Part shown: positions 7,858-17,685 of the stretch, in pieces | Layout of the letters: every line of letters starts with the position of its first letter | Position numbering within the stretch: position 1 is the stretch's first letter | From: Pleomorphovibrio marinus | Lineage (GTDB): Bacteria; Bacteroidota; Bacteroidia; Cytophagales; Cyclobacteriaceae | Direction: 5' to 3' | DNA: 64,000 nt | Assembly: GCF_003347495.1 (NCBI RefSeq) | Contig: NZ_QCXY01000001.1 | Location: 744,001 to 808,000 of the forward strand | Notes under the pieces: generated by a model | The model's database searches: none | Told to the model about the DNA's origin: nothing | Seen by the model: the letters and a program-made list of their open reading frames with translations, nothing else | Translations under genes and position numbers: made by a program

Positions 7858-10329
7858 TTAAAGGTTATTCAATAATTGTTCCAAACTTGTTTCGTCTTGA
7901 ATCAAAACTTCGCGGGCCTTGCTTCCCTCAAATGGCCCCACTATTCCAGCTGCTTCCAGTTGATCCACTATCCTTCCTGCCCTGTTATAACCAAGTTTCA
8001 ACTTTCTCTGAATGAGAGAGGTACTTCCCTGCTGGTGAATAACGATCAACCTTGCCGCATCATCAAATAAGGGGTCTCTATCGGCTAGGTCTATATCCCC
8101 TAATCCACTGTCTCCCTCCTCACCCACAAATTCCGGTAATAGGTAAGCGTCACTGTACCCATTTTGCTCACCTATCCAATCACAAACCGCATCTACTTCG
8201 GGAGTATCCAAAAATGCACATTGAAGGCGTATAACATCCGATCCCATAGATAGCAACATGTCCCCCTGACCAATGAGCTGTTCGGCTCCTCCTGCATCCA
8301 AAATAGTTCGGCTGTCTATCTTTGAGGTTACCCTGAAGGATAGTCTGGCAGGAAAATTGGCTTTTATGATACCGGTAATTACATTCACCGAGGGCCGCTG
8401 CGTAGCTACCACAAGGTGTATCCCTATGGCCCGTGCCAGTTGGGCCAACCTCGCAATAGGTCCTTCTATTTCTTTTCCTGCGGTCATCATCAAGTCCGCC
8501 AACTCATCAATGACAAGTACGATATAAGGCATGAAGTGATGCCCATTTTCGGGATTCAACTTTCTAGCCACGAATTTGGCGTTGTATTCTTTTAGGTTTC
8601 TGCATCCAGCATCCTTAAGGAGGTCATACCTGTTGTCCATTTCTATACAGAGGGAATTCAGGGTGTAGATAACCTTTTTGGTGTCCGTGATGATGGCTTC
8701 TTCTGCATTAGGAAGTTTAGCCAGAAAGTGTCTTTCAATTTTGTTAAAAAGGGTGAGCTCCACCTTTTTGGGATCCACCAGCACCAACTTAAGTTGGGAA
8801 GGGTGCTTTTTGTATATCAGGGAAGCCAGGATCATGTTCAATCCCACGGATTTCCCCTGACCCGTTGCACCTGCCATAAGCAGGTGAGGCATTTTGGCTA
8901 GGTCCATCACAAATACCTCGTTGGAAATCGTTTTTCCCAAGGCCACTGGCAGGTCCTTGTCGCTTCTCATAAATTTCTCCGTTCCCAAAACGGACCTGGC
9001 AGCCACTAGCTCCCGGTTTTTGTTGGGCACCTCAATCCCTATGGTGCCCTTTCCTGGAATTGGCGCAATAATCCTTATCCCCAAAGCAGCTAGACTGAGG
9101 GCAATATCGTCCTCCAGATTTTTGATTTTGCTTATTTTCACCCCAGGGTCGGGTATAATTTCGTACAAAGTGACTGTCGGGCCTATCGTGGCCTTGATTT
9201 CCTGAATGCCAATTTTAAAATTGACAAGTGTCTCAACAATCTTATTTTTGTTCTCTTCGAGCTCCTGCCTGGTCACAGTAACTTTCTGATTGTCATACTC
9301 ATTCAGCAAGTCCAAGGTGGGGAACTGGTACCTGGGCAAGTCAAGAGTAGGATCGTAGGGGTCAAGGTTTTCGACCTGGTCGGCCTTCTTTTCTTCGATG
9401 GGAGATGTCTCTATGGAAAAGTTTTCCCTGCTGGAAGGTATTTCCTCTTCTTCCACCTGAGTTTTATCCTCGATATTGAAAGCGGGTTCATCCCCTGTTT
9501 TCTTTTTAGAAGCCGCTGGCTGGTGAATTTGCCATGTGCTTTCATCCTCCACTTCCTCTTCAGGGATTTGCTCTTCTTTCTCATGAGAATTGTACTCCTC
9601 TTCCCCACTATCCTCATACCCTTCCAAGATACCAGAATCAGATTCCGAGGATGAGTCTTCATATTTCCCCTCCTCAGCAGTTGACCAATTAAGGTTGTCC
9701 ACATTAAAAAAGAAAACCACGAAAACCAAAAGACTGGCAAAAATCACGATTAGGGTGCCCCATCCTAGAAAATCATTAGACAAAAGCGCCAGTTCATACC
9801 CAAAGCCTCCACTGAGGAACCCTAAAAAGGAAAAATCATCCAGCATATGTACAAAATATCCCATCAATAAACCCAGCCAAACGATAAAGAAAGTGGCGAA
9901 ACCTGTATACCTGGTAATGGAAACCAGGGACTTCTTAAAAGCCAGCCTAAAACCGATGAAAAACAAAAGAGGGGGAATAAGCAAAGCTCCTACACCAAAC
10001 CAACGAAAAATAAAATAATGGGAAAGCATGGCACCTGTATATCCCAACCAATTTTCAACCTGCCCGGCCTTGGTATGTATAGTAACTTCGCCGGAATCAA
10101 CCACCAGACTTTGGTCAGCCTGCCCCGAAAACAAATAACTTAAAAAGGCCAACAAAAAGAACACTCCGGTCATCATAAACAAAATGCCAAAAGAAATCCC
10201 CCAGCGCTTATCCTTAAAAATCGCGAAGGAAATTTTACGCCGCGGAGCTTTTGCCTTTGCAACCGCTTTTTCTTTTTTCTTAAAAGTATTTTTTTTAAAC
10301 GTGTTTGCAGCCATGATGCTGTAATTCAT
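7858..10329 (-). CDS. ftsK: DNA translocase FtsK/SpoIIIE
   Basis: 823 residues. A basic N-terminus is followed by about four membrane segments (residues 45-215), a long acidic, glutamate-rich linker (about 215-345), and the motor domain. Walker A is GATGQGKSVGLN (about 485-496) and Walker B-like DELADLMM starts near 609. The C-terminal winged-helix gamma domain (STSLIQRKLKLGYNRAGRI and on) would read the KOPS-like polarity sequences. The protein pumps chromosome DNA at the division septum and activates Xer recombination at dif; xerD lies 1.2 kb away. A second in-frame ATG at 10314 (MAANTFKK) is an equally plausible start. Confidence 0.95.
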   Translation of the reverse strand: MNYSIMAANTFKKNTFKKKEKAVAKAKAPRRKISFAIFKDKRWGISFGILFMMTGVFFLLAFLSYLFSGQADQSLVVDSGEVTIHTKAGQVENWLGYTGAMLSHYFIFRWFGVGALLIPPLLFFIGFRLAFKKSLVSITRYTGFATFFIVWLGLLMGYFVHMLDDFSFLGFLSGGFGYELALLSNDFLGWGTLIVIFASLLVFVVFFFNVDNLNWSTAEEGKYEDSSSESDSGILEGYEDSGEEEYNSHEKEEQIPEEEVEDESTWQIHQPAASKKKTGDEPAFNIEDKTQVEEEEIPSSRENFSIETSPIEEKKADQVENLDPYDPTLDLPRYQFPTLDLLNEYDNQKVTVTRQELEENKNKIVETLVNFKIGIQEIKATIGPTVTLYEIIPDPGVKISKIKNLEDDIALSLAALGIRIIAPIPGKGTIGIEVPNKNRELVAARSVLGTEKFMRSDKDLPVALGKTISNEVFVMDLAKMPHLLMAGATGQGKSVGLNMILASLIYKKHPSQLKLVLVDPKKVELTLFNKIERHFLAKLPNAEEAIITDTKKVIYTLNSLCIEMDNRYDLLKDAGCRNLKEYNAKFVARKLNPENGHHFMPYIVLVIDELADLMMTAGKEIEGPIARLAQLARAIGIHLVVATQRPSVNVITGIIKANFPARLSFRVTSKIDSRTILDAGGAEQLIGQGDMLLSMGSDVIRLQCAFLDTPEVDAVCDWIGEQNGYSDAYLLPEFVGEEGDSGLGDIDLADRDPLFDDAARLIVIHQQGSTSLIQRKLKLGYNRAGRIVDQLEAAGIVGPFEGSKAREVLIQDETSLEQLLNNL

Positions 10330-10377
10330 TAATGATCAACCTATAAGTTAATGCGACAGATACCAACTTTCCAACCC

Positions 10378-11418
10378 TTAGGCCCGATAATAACGAACTA
10401 ACCCCTTTTTAATTCTTTGAACCATGCCTGGACCTTCATAGATCATGCCAGTGTACACCTGCACCAAACTTGCTCCAGCATCCAGTTTTTCTATAGCGTC
10501 CTGTTCTGTAAATATCCCCCCCACGCCAATAATCGGAAAGCTTTTCTTTGACTTCTTGGCTAGGTACCGAATCACCTCTGTGCTTCTTTCCCTTACCTTA
10601 GCACCACTCAATCCTCCCGCCCCCACTTCATCCAGATAGGTGGTGGAGGTTTCCAGCCCTTCCCGTGAAATCGTAGTATTGGTCGCTATTACACCGGCTA
10701 TTCCAGTTTCGTCCACTATTTCAACTATGTCATCTAACTGGCCTTCGCTGAGATCAGGAGCAATTTTCAATAAAACAGGTTTGGGTTTACTTTTGGCATT
10801 GTTAGCTTGATTTACAGTAGCCAACAAAGCCTTAAGTGGTTCTTTTTCCTGTAGGTCTCTGAGGTTTGGAGTATTCGGGGAGCTTACATTTACCACAAAA
10901 TAATCCACATAAGGATGGAGAAGATCCAAACAGTACAAGTAGTCCTCTGCCGCCTTTTCATTCGGGGTGGATTTGTTTTTACCTATATTTCCCCCGATGA
11001 TAATTTTGCTTTTCCTGTTTTTTAACCGCTCTACTGCTTCCTTTACTCCGCCGTTGTTAAACCCCATCCTATTGATTAAAGACTCGTCTTCTGGCAACCT
11101 AAAAAGCCGGGGCTTTGGGTTACCTTCCTGGGGTTTTGGGGTGAGAGTCCCAATTTCAATAAAACCAAAACCCAACTTTTCCATTTCATCCATCAATAGG
11201 GCATCCTTGTCAAATCCCGCGGCCAAACCCACCGGATTCTTGAAGCTAAGCCCAAATACCTGCTGCTGCAAGCTTTCATCCTCATAGGAAAACACCCTCT
11301 CAATCATTCTACCCACCAATGGCAGATTAAAAGCGCGTTTAATAAGGCGAACTGTGGCGTGGTGAGCCTCCTCCGGGTCCTTATTAAACAAAATTGATCT
11401 GAAAATATGTTTGTACAC
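10378..11418 (-). CDS. pyrD: Dihydroorotate dehydrogenase (quinone), class 2
   Basis: 346 residues; the membrane-associated class 2 enzyme, oxidising dihydroorotate to orotate with FMN and passing electrons to quinone. It has the class 2 N-terminal helical extension (about 1-40, with [12 protein letters not shown]), then the barrel: [39 protein letters not shown], and the catalytic serine in [14 protein letters not shown] phosphate contacts are in PIIGVGGIF and [12 protein letters not shown]. The start is a GTG codon at 11418, the only start that keeps the conserved [10 protein letters not shown] opening, with a stop shortly upstream. It is transcribed toward ftsK with a gap of 48 bases. Confidence 0.95.
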   Translation of the reverse strand: MYKHIFRSILFNKDPEEAHHATVRLIKRAFNLPLVGRMIERVFSYEDESLQQQVFGLSFKNPVGLAAGFDKDALLMDEMEKLGFGFIEIGTLTPKPQEGNPKPRLFRLPEDESLINRMGFNNGGVKEAVERLKNRKSKIIIGGNIGKNKSTPNEKAAEDYLYCLDLLHPYVDYFVVNVSSPNTPNLRDLQEKEPLKALLATVNQANNAKSKPKPVLLKIAPDLSEGQLDDIVEIVDETGIAGVIATNTTISREGLETSTTYLDEVGAGGLSGAKVRERSTEVIRYLAKKSKKSFPIIGVGGIFTEQDAIEKLDAGASLVQVYTGMIYEGPGMVQRIKKGLVRYYRA

Positions 11419-11538
11419 GGCTACTGTGATTTAAGCGAACGCTAAATTAGGGGATATTCCCGAAAAAGGAGGAGACATTCCTCACAAAACTTATGGCAGC
11501 AAATCGGCAAAAATGGTAAAGCAATTTTATTTTCGGTC

Positions 11539-12435
11539 CTATTTTCTAGGGTGAAATTCATTGATTACCTGCCGTAAGTAGTCCCTATCCAAATGGGTAT
11601 AAATCTCTGTGGTGGTAATACTTTCATGTCCCAACATTTCCTGCACCGCCCTCAGGTCTGCCCCTCCTTCTATTAAATGGGTGGCAAAACTGTGCCGAAA
11701 AGTGTGTGGGCTCACCCTTTTATCTATTCCTGCAAGAAGTGCCTGCTTTTTAATTATCAAAAATACCATGACCCTAGTGAGTTGCTTTCCAGTTTTGTTT
11801 AAAAAAACGATGTCCTCATAGCCCTTTTGGATCCTCTGGAACTTCCTGATATCTTCCATATAAAGCTTCAGATACTTTAACGCATCAGACCCCATAGGAA
11901 TCAGTCGCTCCTTATTTCCTTTTCCCAACACTCGGATAAAGCCAATATCCTTATAAATATGACTTATTCTCAAACCGACCAACTCGGAAACCCTCAAGCC
12001 GGACCCATATAGCATTTCCAGCATAGCCCGGTTTCTGTGACCCTCCGGGGCACCGAGGGGTATGGATTCCAGAATTTTTTCGATTTCCGGATAGCTCAAA
12101 GTTTCGGGTAGCTTTCTTCTTAGTTTAGGGGCCTCTAATAGGGACGATGGGTCATCGGTGATTTTGTCTTCGTACATAAAATACCGATAAAATGCTTTTA
12201 TACCTGAGATAATCCTTGCTTGTGTAAAGGAAGAAATCTCGAGGCTGGCCAAGTCAGTGATGAAACTCCGCAAATGCTCCAACTTCACCTCTGAAGGTGA
12301 TAAGGAGGGATATGCTTTATCAAAATAGTTGGAAAGCTTTTGAACATCCTGCTGATAAGCCAAAATAGAATTCTCGCTTAGACCTCGCTCAATTTTTAAA
12401 TAATAAGTGAATGCTTTTATTTCTTTCTCCCACAT
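11539..12435 (-). CDS. xerD: Tyrosine recombinase XerD
   Basis: 298 residues, the normal length for XerC/D. An N-terminal SAM-like core-binding domain (about 5-90) precedes the catalytic domain, in which all six active residues are present: Arg148 (GSGLRVSEL), Lys172 (GKGNKERL), His244 and Arg247 (HTFRHSFATH), His270 (LGHESITTT) and the nucleophile Tyr279 (EIYTHLDRDYLR). XerD resolves chromosome dimers at dif with FtsK. The XerD rather than XerC label rests on overall resemblance to the single Xer proteins of Bacteroidota and is slightly uncertain. It is divergent from aroQ. No attachment site or integrase cargo lies nearby, so it is not an element integrase. Confidence 0.92.
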   Translation of the reverse strand: MWEKEIKAFTYYLKIERGLSENSILAYQQDVQKLSNYFDKAYPSLSPSEVKLEHLRSFITDLASLEISSFTQARIISGIKAFYRYFMYEDKITDDPSSLLEAPKLRRKLPETLSYPEIEKILESIPLGAPEGHRNRAMLEMLYGSGLRVSELVGLRISHIYKDIGFIRVLGKGNKERLIPMGSDALKYLKLYMEDIRKFQRIQKGYEDIVFLNKTGKQLTRVMVFLIIKKQALLAGIDKRVSPHTFRHSFATHLIEGGADLRAVQEMLGHESITTTEIYTHLDRDYLRQVINEFHPRK

Positions 12436-12590
12436 CTTCTATTCCTTTCTCCACGTCTGAAATTTACTTTTTTTAATTTGAAATGCTGAGCTTTTTTTAG
12501 TTTGCAGAAATATAATCAAATTTTGCCTTCAATTATTCTTTTCCTTTTTAAAAATATTTGATCTAAGCCCTGACTTAGTAATCCTTTGCT

Positions 12591-12598
12591 TAAATTTG
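12591..12598 (+). promoter_or_regulatory. Candidate -7 promoter element for aroQ
   Basis: TAAATTTG matches the Bacteroidota -7 consensus TAnnTTTG and ends 27 bases before the aroQ start, leaving a leader of roughly 20 bases. A clear -33 TTG is not seen at the expected distance, so this is tentative. Confidence 0.3.
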
Positions 12599-12625
12599 GC
12601 GGCGAATTAAAAAAACCTAAATTCT

Positions 12626-13069
12626 TTGCCATTGAAAGTTATCATTATTAACGGACCCAACCTTAACCTCCTAGGAAAAAGAGAGCCTGAAATCTACGGA
12701 AGCCAGAGCTTTGAGGATTATTTTCAAGATCTAAAAAACAAATTCCCCCAATTAACGCTTGACTATTACCAAAGCAATGTGGAAGGGGAACTCGTCAACA
12801 AATTACACGAAGTAGGTTTTAGTCATGACGGCATCTTACTCAATGCAGGTGCCTATACCCATACCTCGGTGGCACTGTCTGATGCCATCGCTGGAATTCA
12901 GACTCCCGTGATTGAAGTTCATATCAGTAATATTTATAAGCGGGAAGAATTCCGGCACAAAAGCATCATCTCCAAAGAATGCATTGGGATGATTGCTGGT
13001 TTGGGACTCCCGGGGTATGAACTCGGCTTACTTTATTTTCACCAACACCTTGATAACACTAAAAAATAA
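12626..13069 (+). CDS. aroQ: 3-dehydroquinate dehydratase, type II
   Basis: 147 residues, typical for type II enzymes, which form dodecamers and dehydrate 3-dehydroquinate in the shikimate pathway. Signatures are IIINGPNLNLLGKREPEIYG (about 5-24, with the catalytic Arg and Tyr), NAGAYTHTSVALSDA (about 74-88) and the histidine of EVHISNIYKREEFRHKS (about 97-113). There is no ATG before the conserved opening; the start must be TTG at 12626 or TTG at 12632. It precedes the SerC-like gene by three bases, so the two form an operon. Confidence 0.93.
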   Translation: MPLKVIIINGPNLNLLGKREPEIYGSQSFEDYFQDLKNKFPQLTLDYYQSNVEGELVNKLHEVGFSHDGILLNAGAYTHTSVALSDAIAGIQTPVIEVHISNIYKREEFRHKSIISKECIGMIAGLGLPGYELGLLYFHQHLDNTKK

Positions 13070-13072
13070 CGT

Positions 13073-14128
13073 ATGATTACTTTCGCACCCGGGCCATCAA
13101 AGGTTTACGAACGTGTTCCCACCTATTTCCACGATGCCTATGCTCAGGGAATCTTGTCTGCCAATCACCGCAGCGAAGTCTTCATGAACCTGTATAAAGA
13201 CACAGAAGAGGTCCTCAAAGGAAAACTCAAGGTGCCGGCAGATTACAAATTGCTGTTTACTTCCTCGGCTACGGAAAACTGGGAGATCATTACCCAATCT
13301 TTGGTATCCCATTCTTCTTTTCATATTTATTCCGGTTCCTTTGGCAAAAAATGGTTTGGATTCGCCAAGCATATTTTGGAAACTTCTGAAGGACTAGTCT
13401 TAAAGCCGAATGAGGAAATCAATGTGCAGGAACTCGAAATGGGTGAATCGCACGATGTGGTCGCCATCACGCAAAACGAAACCTCCAACGCTACGCAGGT
13501 ATCCATGGAGACGATAAAGGCTATAGGTAAGAAATTTCCGGATCACATGTTGGCCATTGACACCACGAGTTCTATGGCGGGCATATTCTTGGATTTTTCC
13601 CTTGCGGATATCTGGTATGCATCTGTTCAAAAGTGTTTTGGCCTGCCGGCTGGCTTGGGGGTACTGATACTTTCCCCCAAGGCCGTGGAAAAGGCACAGG
13701 CCCTAGGGGAAAATGGCAGGTATAACAGCCTAAATTTCATGCTCGAAAATGCAGCCAATTATCAAACCCACTACACCCCCAATGTGCTAGGTATCTATTT
13801 TTTAAACAGGGTATTGCACGATATTCAACCCATTGAGAAAATTCATGAAGAAACCGAAAGCCGAATGAAGGCTATGGAAAAGATCATAGCTCAATCCTCT
13901 TCCCTGGATTTTCTGGTGAAAAACGAACGTACCAGAAGCAGGACGGTGTTGGGAGTTTCTGGAGAGGAGAAATTTATCCAACAGGTCAAAAAAGAAGCAT
14001 TGGGTCAGGGGATGCAGCTTGGTAGTGGTTATGGCTCATTGAAACCCACCAGTTTCAGGATCGCCAATTTTCCGGCCCTTACCAATGAAGATATTACCCG
14101 TCTATCCCAATTCCTTAAAAACTATTAA
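13073..14128 (+). CDS. Phosphoserine aminotransferase-like class V aminotransferase
   Basis: 351 residues of a PLP enzyme, fold type I. The opening ITFAPGPSKVYERVP and the HRSEVFMNLYKDTEE segment are those of phosphoserine aminotransferases; the PLP lysine is Lys187 in ASVQKCFGLPAG, and Asp163 (LAIDTTSSMAG) should pair with the pyridine nitrogen. The family converts 3-phosphohydroxypyruvate and glutamate to phosphoserine. Bacteroidota often carry both a canonical SerC and this shorter, diverged relative; which one this is cannot be settled here. It is transcribed with aroQ, and no serA or serB is adjacent. Confidence 0.8.
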   Translation: MITFAPGPSKVYERVPTYFHDAYAQGILSANHRSEVFMNLYKDTEEVLKGKLKVPADYKLLFTSSATENWEIITQSLVSHSSFHIYSGSFGKKWFGFAKHILETSEGLVLKPNEEINVQELEMGESHDVVAITQNETSNATQVSMETIKAIGKKFPDHMLAIDTTSSMAGIFLDFSLADIWYASVQKCFGLPAGLGVLILSPKAVEKAQALGENGRYNSLNFMLENAANYQTHYTPNVLGIYFLNRVLHDIQPIEKIHEETESRMKAMEKIIAQSSSLDFLVKNERTRSRTVLGVSGEEKFIQQVKKEALGQGMQLGSGYGSLKPTSFRIANFPALTNEDITRLSQFLKNY

Positions 14129-14152
14129 TACCCCAAAAAAGATGTTTTACAA

Positions 14153-14186
14153 AGTGACTGTCAGTATTTGAATTCTGGCGGTCACT
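14153..14186. terminator. Stem-loop between convergent genes
   Basis: AGTGACTGTCAG and CTGGCGGTCACT pair over 12 positions (two G-U) around a 10-base loop, followed by TCTCTTT. It lies just after the SerC-like gene and overlaps the stop codon of the opposing gene, so it could stop transcription from the plus strand. The T-run is imperfect. Confidence 0.45.
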
Positions 14187-15888
14187 CTCTTTGAGCCGAC
14201 CAAAGCACCGCTTTATCCGTAGTCCGGCCATAGTCGTCGTGAGGGCCATGAAAGTAGCCACTGCCTCCGTTATACCTTGGAACCTTATCAGCTTCTCCCC
14301 TCAACATAGCCTCCAAACTAACCAATGCCAAGGGTTCTACGGCACTTAGACTGGCATAAAGGTGATCTTCACTAGGAACAAATAAATTGTTTACATATCT
14401 GTGCTCCAATATGTTGTCCCCTATACTTTCGGCCAGCTCCTTGTAGGCCTTGGAGGGGTTCGATTGGATAATCTCCATAAGTGCGAAAATGGCCAAAGGA
14501 TCAGATTGTGCTGTCCCGAATTCGATTTGCAGCAGCTTTCCAGGTACTTCCCCCAAATCCCCAAGACCGTGGCCCTTGCCCATAGCCCGCATGGTTTGCC
14601 AAAGACGTTCATCTCCACTCAATCGATAAGCCAGCGCAAAGGACCAAAATAAAATCATAGGTGATTCATCTGCTTGAAAACGTTGTCCTCTTTTTCCAAA
14701 ATAGCCATCCCGTTTAATGGTGTAACCGGTAAGATCAGTACCATCTGCCAAAATAGGCTTGGCAAGGTTTTTTTCGGCGTCATAGCCGTACTTAGCCCAA
14801 GCCAACAGCCCCTCAATGGTCCACTCCAATAGCTCTTTGCCCTCCTTTCCCAACTGCTCCGCCATTTGCAATTGAACGATGGCGTTATTACCGTAAATTG
14901 AGGCAGGATTCCTTAATATATACCCTTCCTTGGCCACCTCACCAAAGTCTGCGGAAAATTGGTTTTCAGCACGATCTCCGTAGTTGGAGGTGGTGGGTAA
15001 TGGCCCCTCATTGGGAGGGGTGTCCCTTCTTACAGGCTTACTGTATTGATACACCCCCAGCTTCGTTTCGGGATGCCGGGCATTCACATATTGTTTCGCC
15101 AATTTAAGGCTCCAATCCAAAGCGCCTTTTTCTCCGGTAAAGTGATAGAGCATCAAGCCAGCGTAAATCAAATCCGTGCCTGCATTAATAAAGGTAAGGC
15201 CATCTCCCTCAAAAAAGGGGTCAGCCCCTTCAAATTGGTGGTTCCACAATTCACCCAGCTCGTCCTCATAGTGACCGTGCCGGTTCATATCCAGTTTTCC
15301 CCAATCCAGTATATGGGCATTCCAAAAGGCCCTGATAAAAGTTAGTGTGGAGGAGCTATCCACTTCATACATCCATTCGTAAAAGGGGAGGGTGAACTTA
15401 AATTCGTGCCTGTACCCTTCTCCTACAGCTTTTCCGGTGGAAAGATCCAAAAAACGGTGTCCACCCCAATAGATCAATCCATTTTCGTGTTGCAAATTTT
15501 TGAAACCATACTCCATGGCTGATTGGGCTGCGGAAGAATAGGAATCATCCCCTGTAAGTTCACTGAGCCCTACAAGGGTACGAAAAAAGTTCTGTTGATT
15601 TGCCAGATTGCTGGGAATCCATTTTTCCCCCTCATGGACCCAAGTCACAGGTTTGTAATCCTCTACACTTAATCCATCTACAAACAAAGGAGTTGGGGAA
15701 TCCCTGAAATTATCTTGGGCATAGTTTAGTGCCACCTTGGCAAAAGCTTTTACCGCAGCTATCCGATCAGAATCCCCAGAATAAATGGTATCTTCTGCCA
15801 GGGAATGGTTGTTTTGCCTTAAGGCAAATAAGCTCCCAAAGAGAAAAATTAAAGAAATGATGAGCCCTTGGGTGATCTGGGTTTTCAT
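14182..15888 (-). CDS. Secreted alpha/alpha-barrel-like protein, possible polysaccharide lyase or hydrolase
   Basis: 568 residues from the ATG at 15888, chosen because a signal peptide starts there (MKTQITQGLIISLIFLFGSL); an upstream ATG at 15948 would only add 20 residues before it. The mature part is rich in helix pairs, with aromatic, acidic patches such as LIYWGGHRFLDL, GYRHEFKFTLPFYEW and WNHQFEGADPFFEGDG, like enzymes with an (alpha/alpha)n barrel. It resembles proteins labelled pectate lyase in planctomycetes and Bacteroidota, but I cannot confirm a family or catalytic residues. A nucleoside hydrolase and an alpha-L-rhamnosidase are near neighbours, which fits a role in scavenging plant or algal glycans. 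Confidence 0.5.
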   Translation of the reverse strand: MKTQITQGLIISLIFLFGSLFALRQNNHSLAEDTIYSGDSDRIAAVKAFAKVALNYAQDNFRDSPTPLFVDGLSVEDYKPVTWVHEGEKWIPSNLANQQNFFRTLVGLSELTGDDSYSSAAQSAMEYGFKNLQHENGLIYWGGHRFLDLSTGKAVGEGYRHEFKFTLPFYEWMYEVDSSSTLTFIRAFWNAHILDWGKLDMNRHGHYEDELGELWNHQFEGADPFFEGDGLTFINAGTDLIYAGLMLYHFTGEKGALDWSLKLAKQYVNARHPETKLGVYQYSKPVRRDTPPNEGPLPTTSNYGDRAENQFSADFGEVAKEGYILRNPASIYGNNAIVQLQMAEQLGKEGKELLEWTIEGLLAWAKYGYDAEKNLAKPILADGTDLTGYTIKRDGYFGKRGQRFQADESPMILFWSFALAYRLSGDERLWQTMRAMGKGHGLGDLGEVPGKLLQIEFGTAQSDPLAIFALMEIIQSNPSKAYKELAESIGDNILEHRYVNNLFVPSEDHLYASLSAVEPLALVSLEAMLRGEADKVPRYNGGSGYFHGPHDDYGRTTDKAVLWSAQRE

Positions 15889-16003
15889 GGCTACTGGTGG
15901 TTTTGGGGTAATAAGATACCTAAATAAAAAATATAACCAATAGCTCACAGCGAAAATTTACCTTTCAAGGGCAATATTTTGATGTTTGGATAACTTTTTT
16001 TGC

Positions 16004-16675
16004 CTATTCCCCTATCAAATGCTTGTCATAGCCCATATCAATAAGAGCCAAATAAGCTTCCCAAACCTCACCCGGAATTTCCTGATAAGTCTGAAAACCC
16101 TTTTCCGGGTACAACTTTATGCGTTGGAGATCTCCCACCATGGCATTCACCAGTAATTTAAAACTGATTTCCTCATTTGGGTAATCTTGGAGTGAAAGTA
16201 AAGGACTGGTCACACGCACTTCCTTGTCGGGCCATTCTTTCTCAAATGTGGCGAGGCTGCGCCGCTCCATAAAAGGTTTCTGTACCAGGATAAAGCGCTG
16301 TGGGTCTATGCCCTCGGCGTCAAAAAGCTTCTTGGTCAATCTAAGGTTTTCTCCCGTATTTGTGGAGCGGTTTTCTATTAAAATTTTGGAGGAAGGTACA
16401 CCCATTGAAATGGCTATTTTTGTAAATTTATCCGCCTCTGGCTCCTCCCAATTGCCCTTTGTAAAGTTACCTAAGCCTCCAGAATAAACCAGCAAGGGTG
16501 CATAACCCTCCAGGTACAATTCGGCCCCTCTTTCCGCCACCCTGGTATCGTTGCTTCCCAATACCAATATGCAATCCATAGGGCAAATGCTGTGGTTGAC
16601 GTGATGGTAATCCCAAAGGATTTGCGCGAAGGTTGAAACCGATTTTGAAGCCTTTGATCTATATTTTTCTCTCAT
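16004..16675 (-). CDS. DUF218 (YdcF/SanA/ElyC-like) protein
   Basis: 223 residues forming a single DUF218 domain: CILVLGSNDTRVAERGAELY (about 36-55), LLVYSGGLG, ILIENRSTNTGENL (about 118-131) and the ILVQKPFMERRS segment (about 147-158). These are the conserved nucleotide-binding-like motifs of YdcF. There is no membrane segment, unlike SanA and ElyC, so it should be cytoplasmic, as is E. coli YdcF, which binds S-adenosylmethionine. Its ATG overlaps the stop of the upstream nucleoside hydrolase by four bases (ATGA), showing translational coupling. Its function in that context is unknown. Confidence 0.85.
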   Translation of the reverse strand: MREKYRSKASKSVSTFAQILWDYHHVNHSICPMDCILVLGSNDTRVAERGAELYLEGYAPLLVYSGGLGNFTKGNWEEPEADKFTKIAISMGVPSSKILIENRSTNTGENLRLTKKLFDAEGIDPQRFILVQKPFMERRSLATFEKEWPDKEVRVTSPLLSLQDYPNEEISFKLLVNAMVGDLQRIKLYPEKGFQTYQEIPGEVWEAYLALIDMGYDKHLIGE

Positions 16676-17685
16676 TTTACGATTCTTTCATTCAGGTACT
16701 CTGAAAATAATTCATTTTTACCCTCTCTTTGACGCACATAATAGTGGTTTTTCTTCTCTAACTCGGTGTTCCATTTGCTTCCTTTTTCTACGTCAAACTC
16801 CAGATGGCCCGCTGGTGCAAACTCCAAAAAGGATCCAAGACCTTCCACTGCAAAAAATACAGTGGCCAAATCCCAGCTAGGCCTCTGGTCCTCCAATGTC
16901 TTTTCTTCCACATTCCAAAGCCAGTCCCGATAAGCGGTTCGTACAATATTTCCTGGAGGAGTAGGAATTAATGATTTTCCGGTCATCACTTTAGATCCAG
17001 CATCCACAAAATAGGCAGCGGCAGGAAAGTGCTCCACAAGATATGCGGTGTAGGTACTAGTATTGTTAAAATAGAAATTCCAATCTCTGACAAAATGGCC
17101 TTTTTCATTATAAGCACCTAAAGCCCCCAGTGCCACCCAGGCCTTTAATTTCTGTTGAATCAATGCTTTTCCATCTAAGGGGGAAAATTCATCGGGTTGG
17201 GAAACCAGAAGATCGTAAAGTCCCTTGGTATGGCCCACTGTGATATACAGAACCGAGGAGTCGGCTGCTTGAGCAATTAATTTTCTATTCAGGCTGGTTT
17301 GATCTTCCGCATCCTTATTGTGGACGATCCTGTGCCCAAAGGCAGCCCGGTCCTTAGCCAGCTTCTCTGCATGCATTTTGTCCACCGGATCCCCTACCTC
17401 CGGGTCTTGGTTGGCACCAACGGGGATGTCACCACGATCATAATACTCGTTTATCGCTTGCACTACTGCAGCACCATAAGGAATCCTTCCTGAACTATAT
17501 ACACAACCTAAGATCTCCACCTTATCCTGATCTGCATAGTGGTGCAAAAGGGCAAGTGCACCCACATCGTCACAATCGGAACCCATGTCCGTATCAAAAA
17601 TCACCTGAAGCCTGGGGGGCGATAAAAGACTATCCTTTAATGGAAAAAAAGCAGCGATGGTGAAAAGGTAAAGGTGTAAAATCAT
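16672..17685 (-). CDS. Nucleoside hydrolase (IunH family), probably exported
   Basis: 337 residues. The N-terminus (MILHLYLFTIAAFFPLKDSL) looks like a signal peptide or anchor, then comes the calcium-binding aspartate cluster DTDMGSDCDD (Asp31, 33, 37, 39, 40) that defines inosine-uridine nucleoside hydrolases. These split N-ribosides to base and ribose. The match is to the diverged subgroup found in Bacteroidota polysaccharide loci rather than to RihA/B/C; other nucleoside-hydrolase landmarks are weak, so a different N-glycoside cannot be excluded. It is translationally coupled to the DUF218 gene. Export would place it in the periplasm, acting on external nucleosides. Confidence 0.8.
   Translation of the reverse strand: MILHLYLFTIAAFFPLKDSLLSPPRLQVIFDTDMGSDCDDVGALALLHHYADQDKVEILGCVYSSGRIPYGAAVVQAINEYYDRGDIPVGANQDPEVGDPVDKMHAEKLAKDRAAFGHRIVHNKDAEDQTSLNRKLIAQAADSSVLYITVGHTKGLYDLLVSQPDEFSPLDGKALIQQKLKAWVALGALGAYNEKGHFVRDWNFYFNNTSTYTAYLVEHFPAAAYFVDAGSKVMTGKSLIPTPPGNIVRTAYRDWLWNVEEKTLEDQRPSWDLATVFFAVEGLGSFLEFAPAGHLEFDVEKGSKWNTELEKKNHYYVRQREGKNELFSEYLNERIVK

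Noticed and set aside
11539-12435. The tyrosine recombinase as an integrase of a mobile island.
   Set aside because: Its length, residues and housekeeping neighbours fit chromosomal XerD; no att-like direct repeats or cargo genes are next to it.
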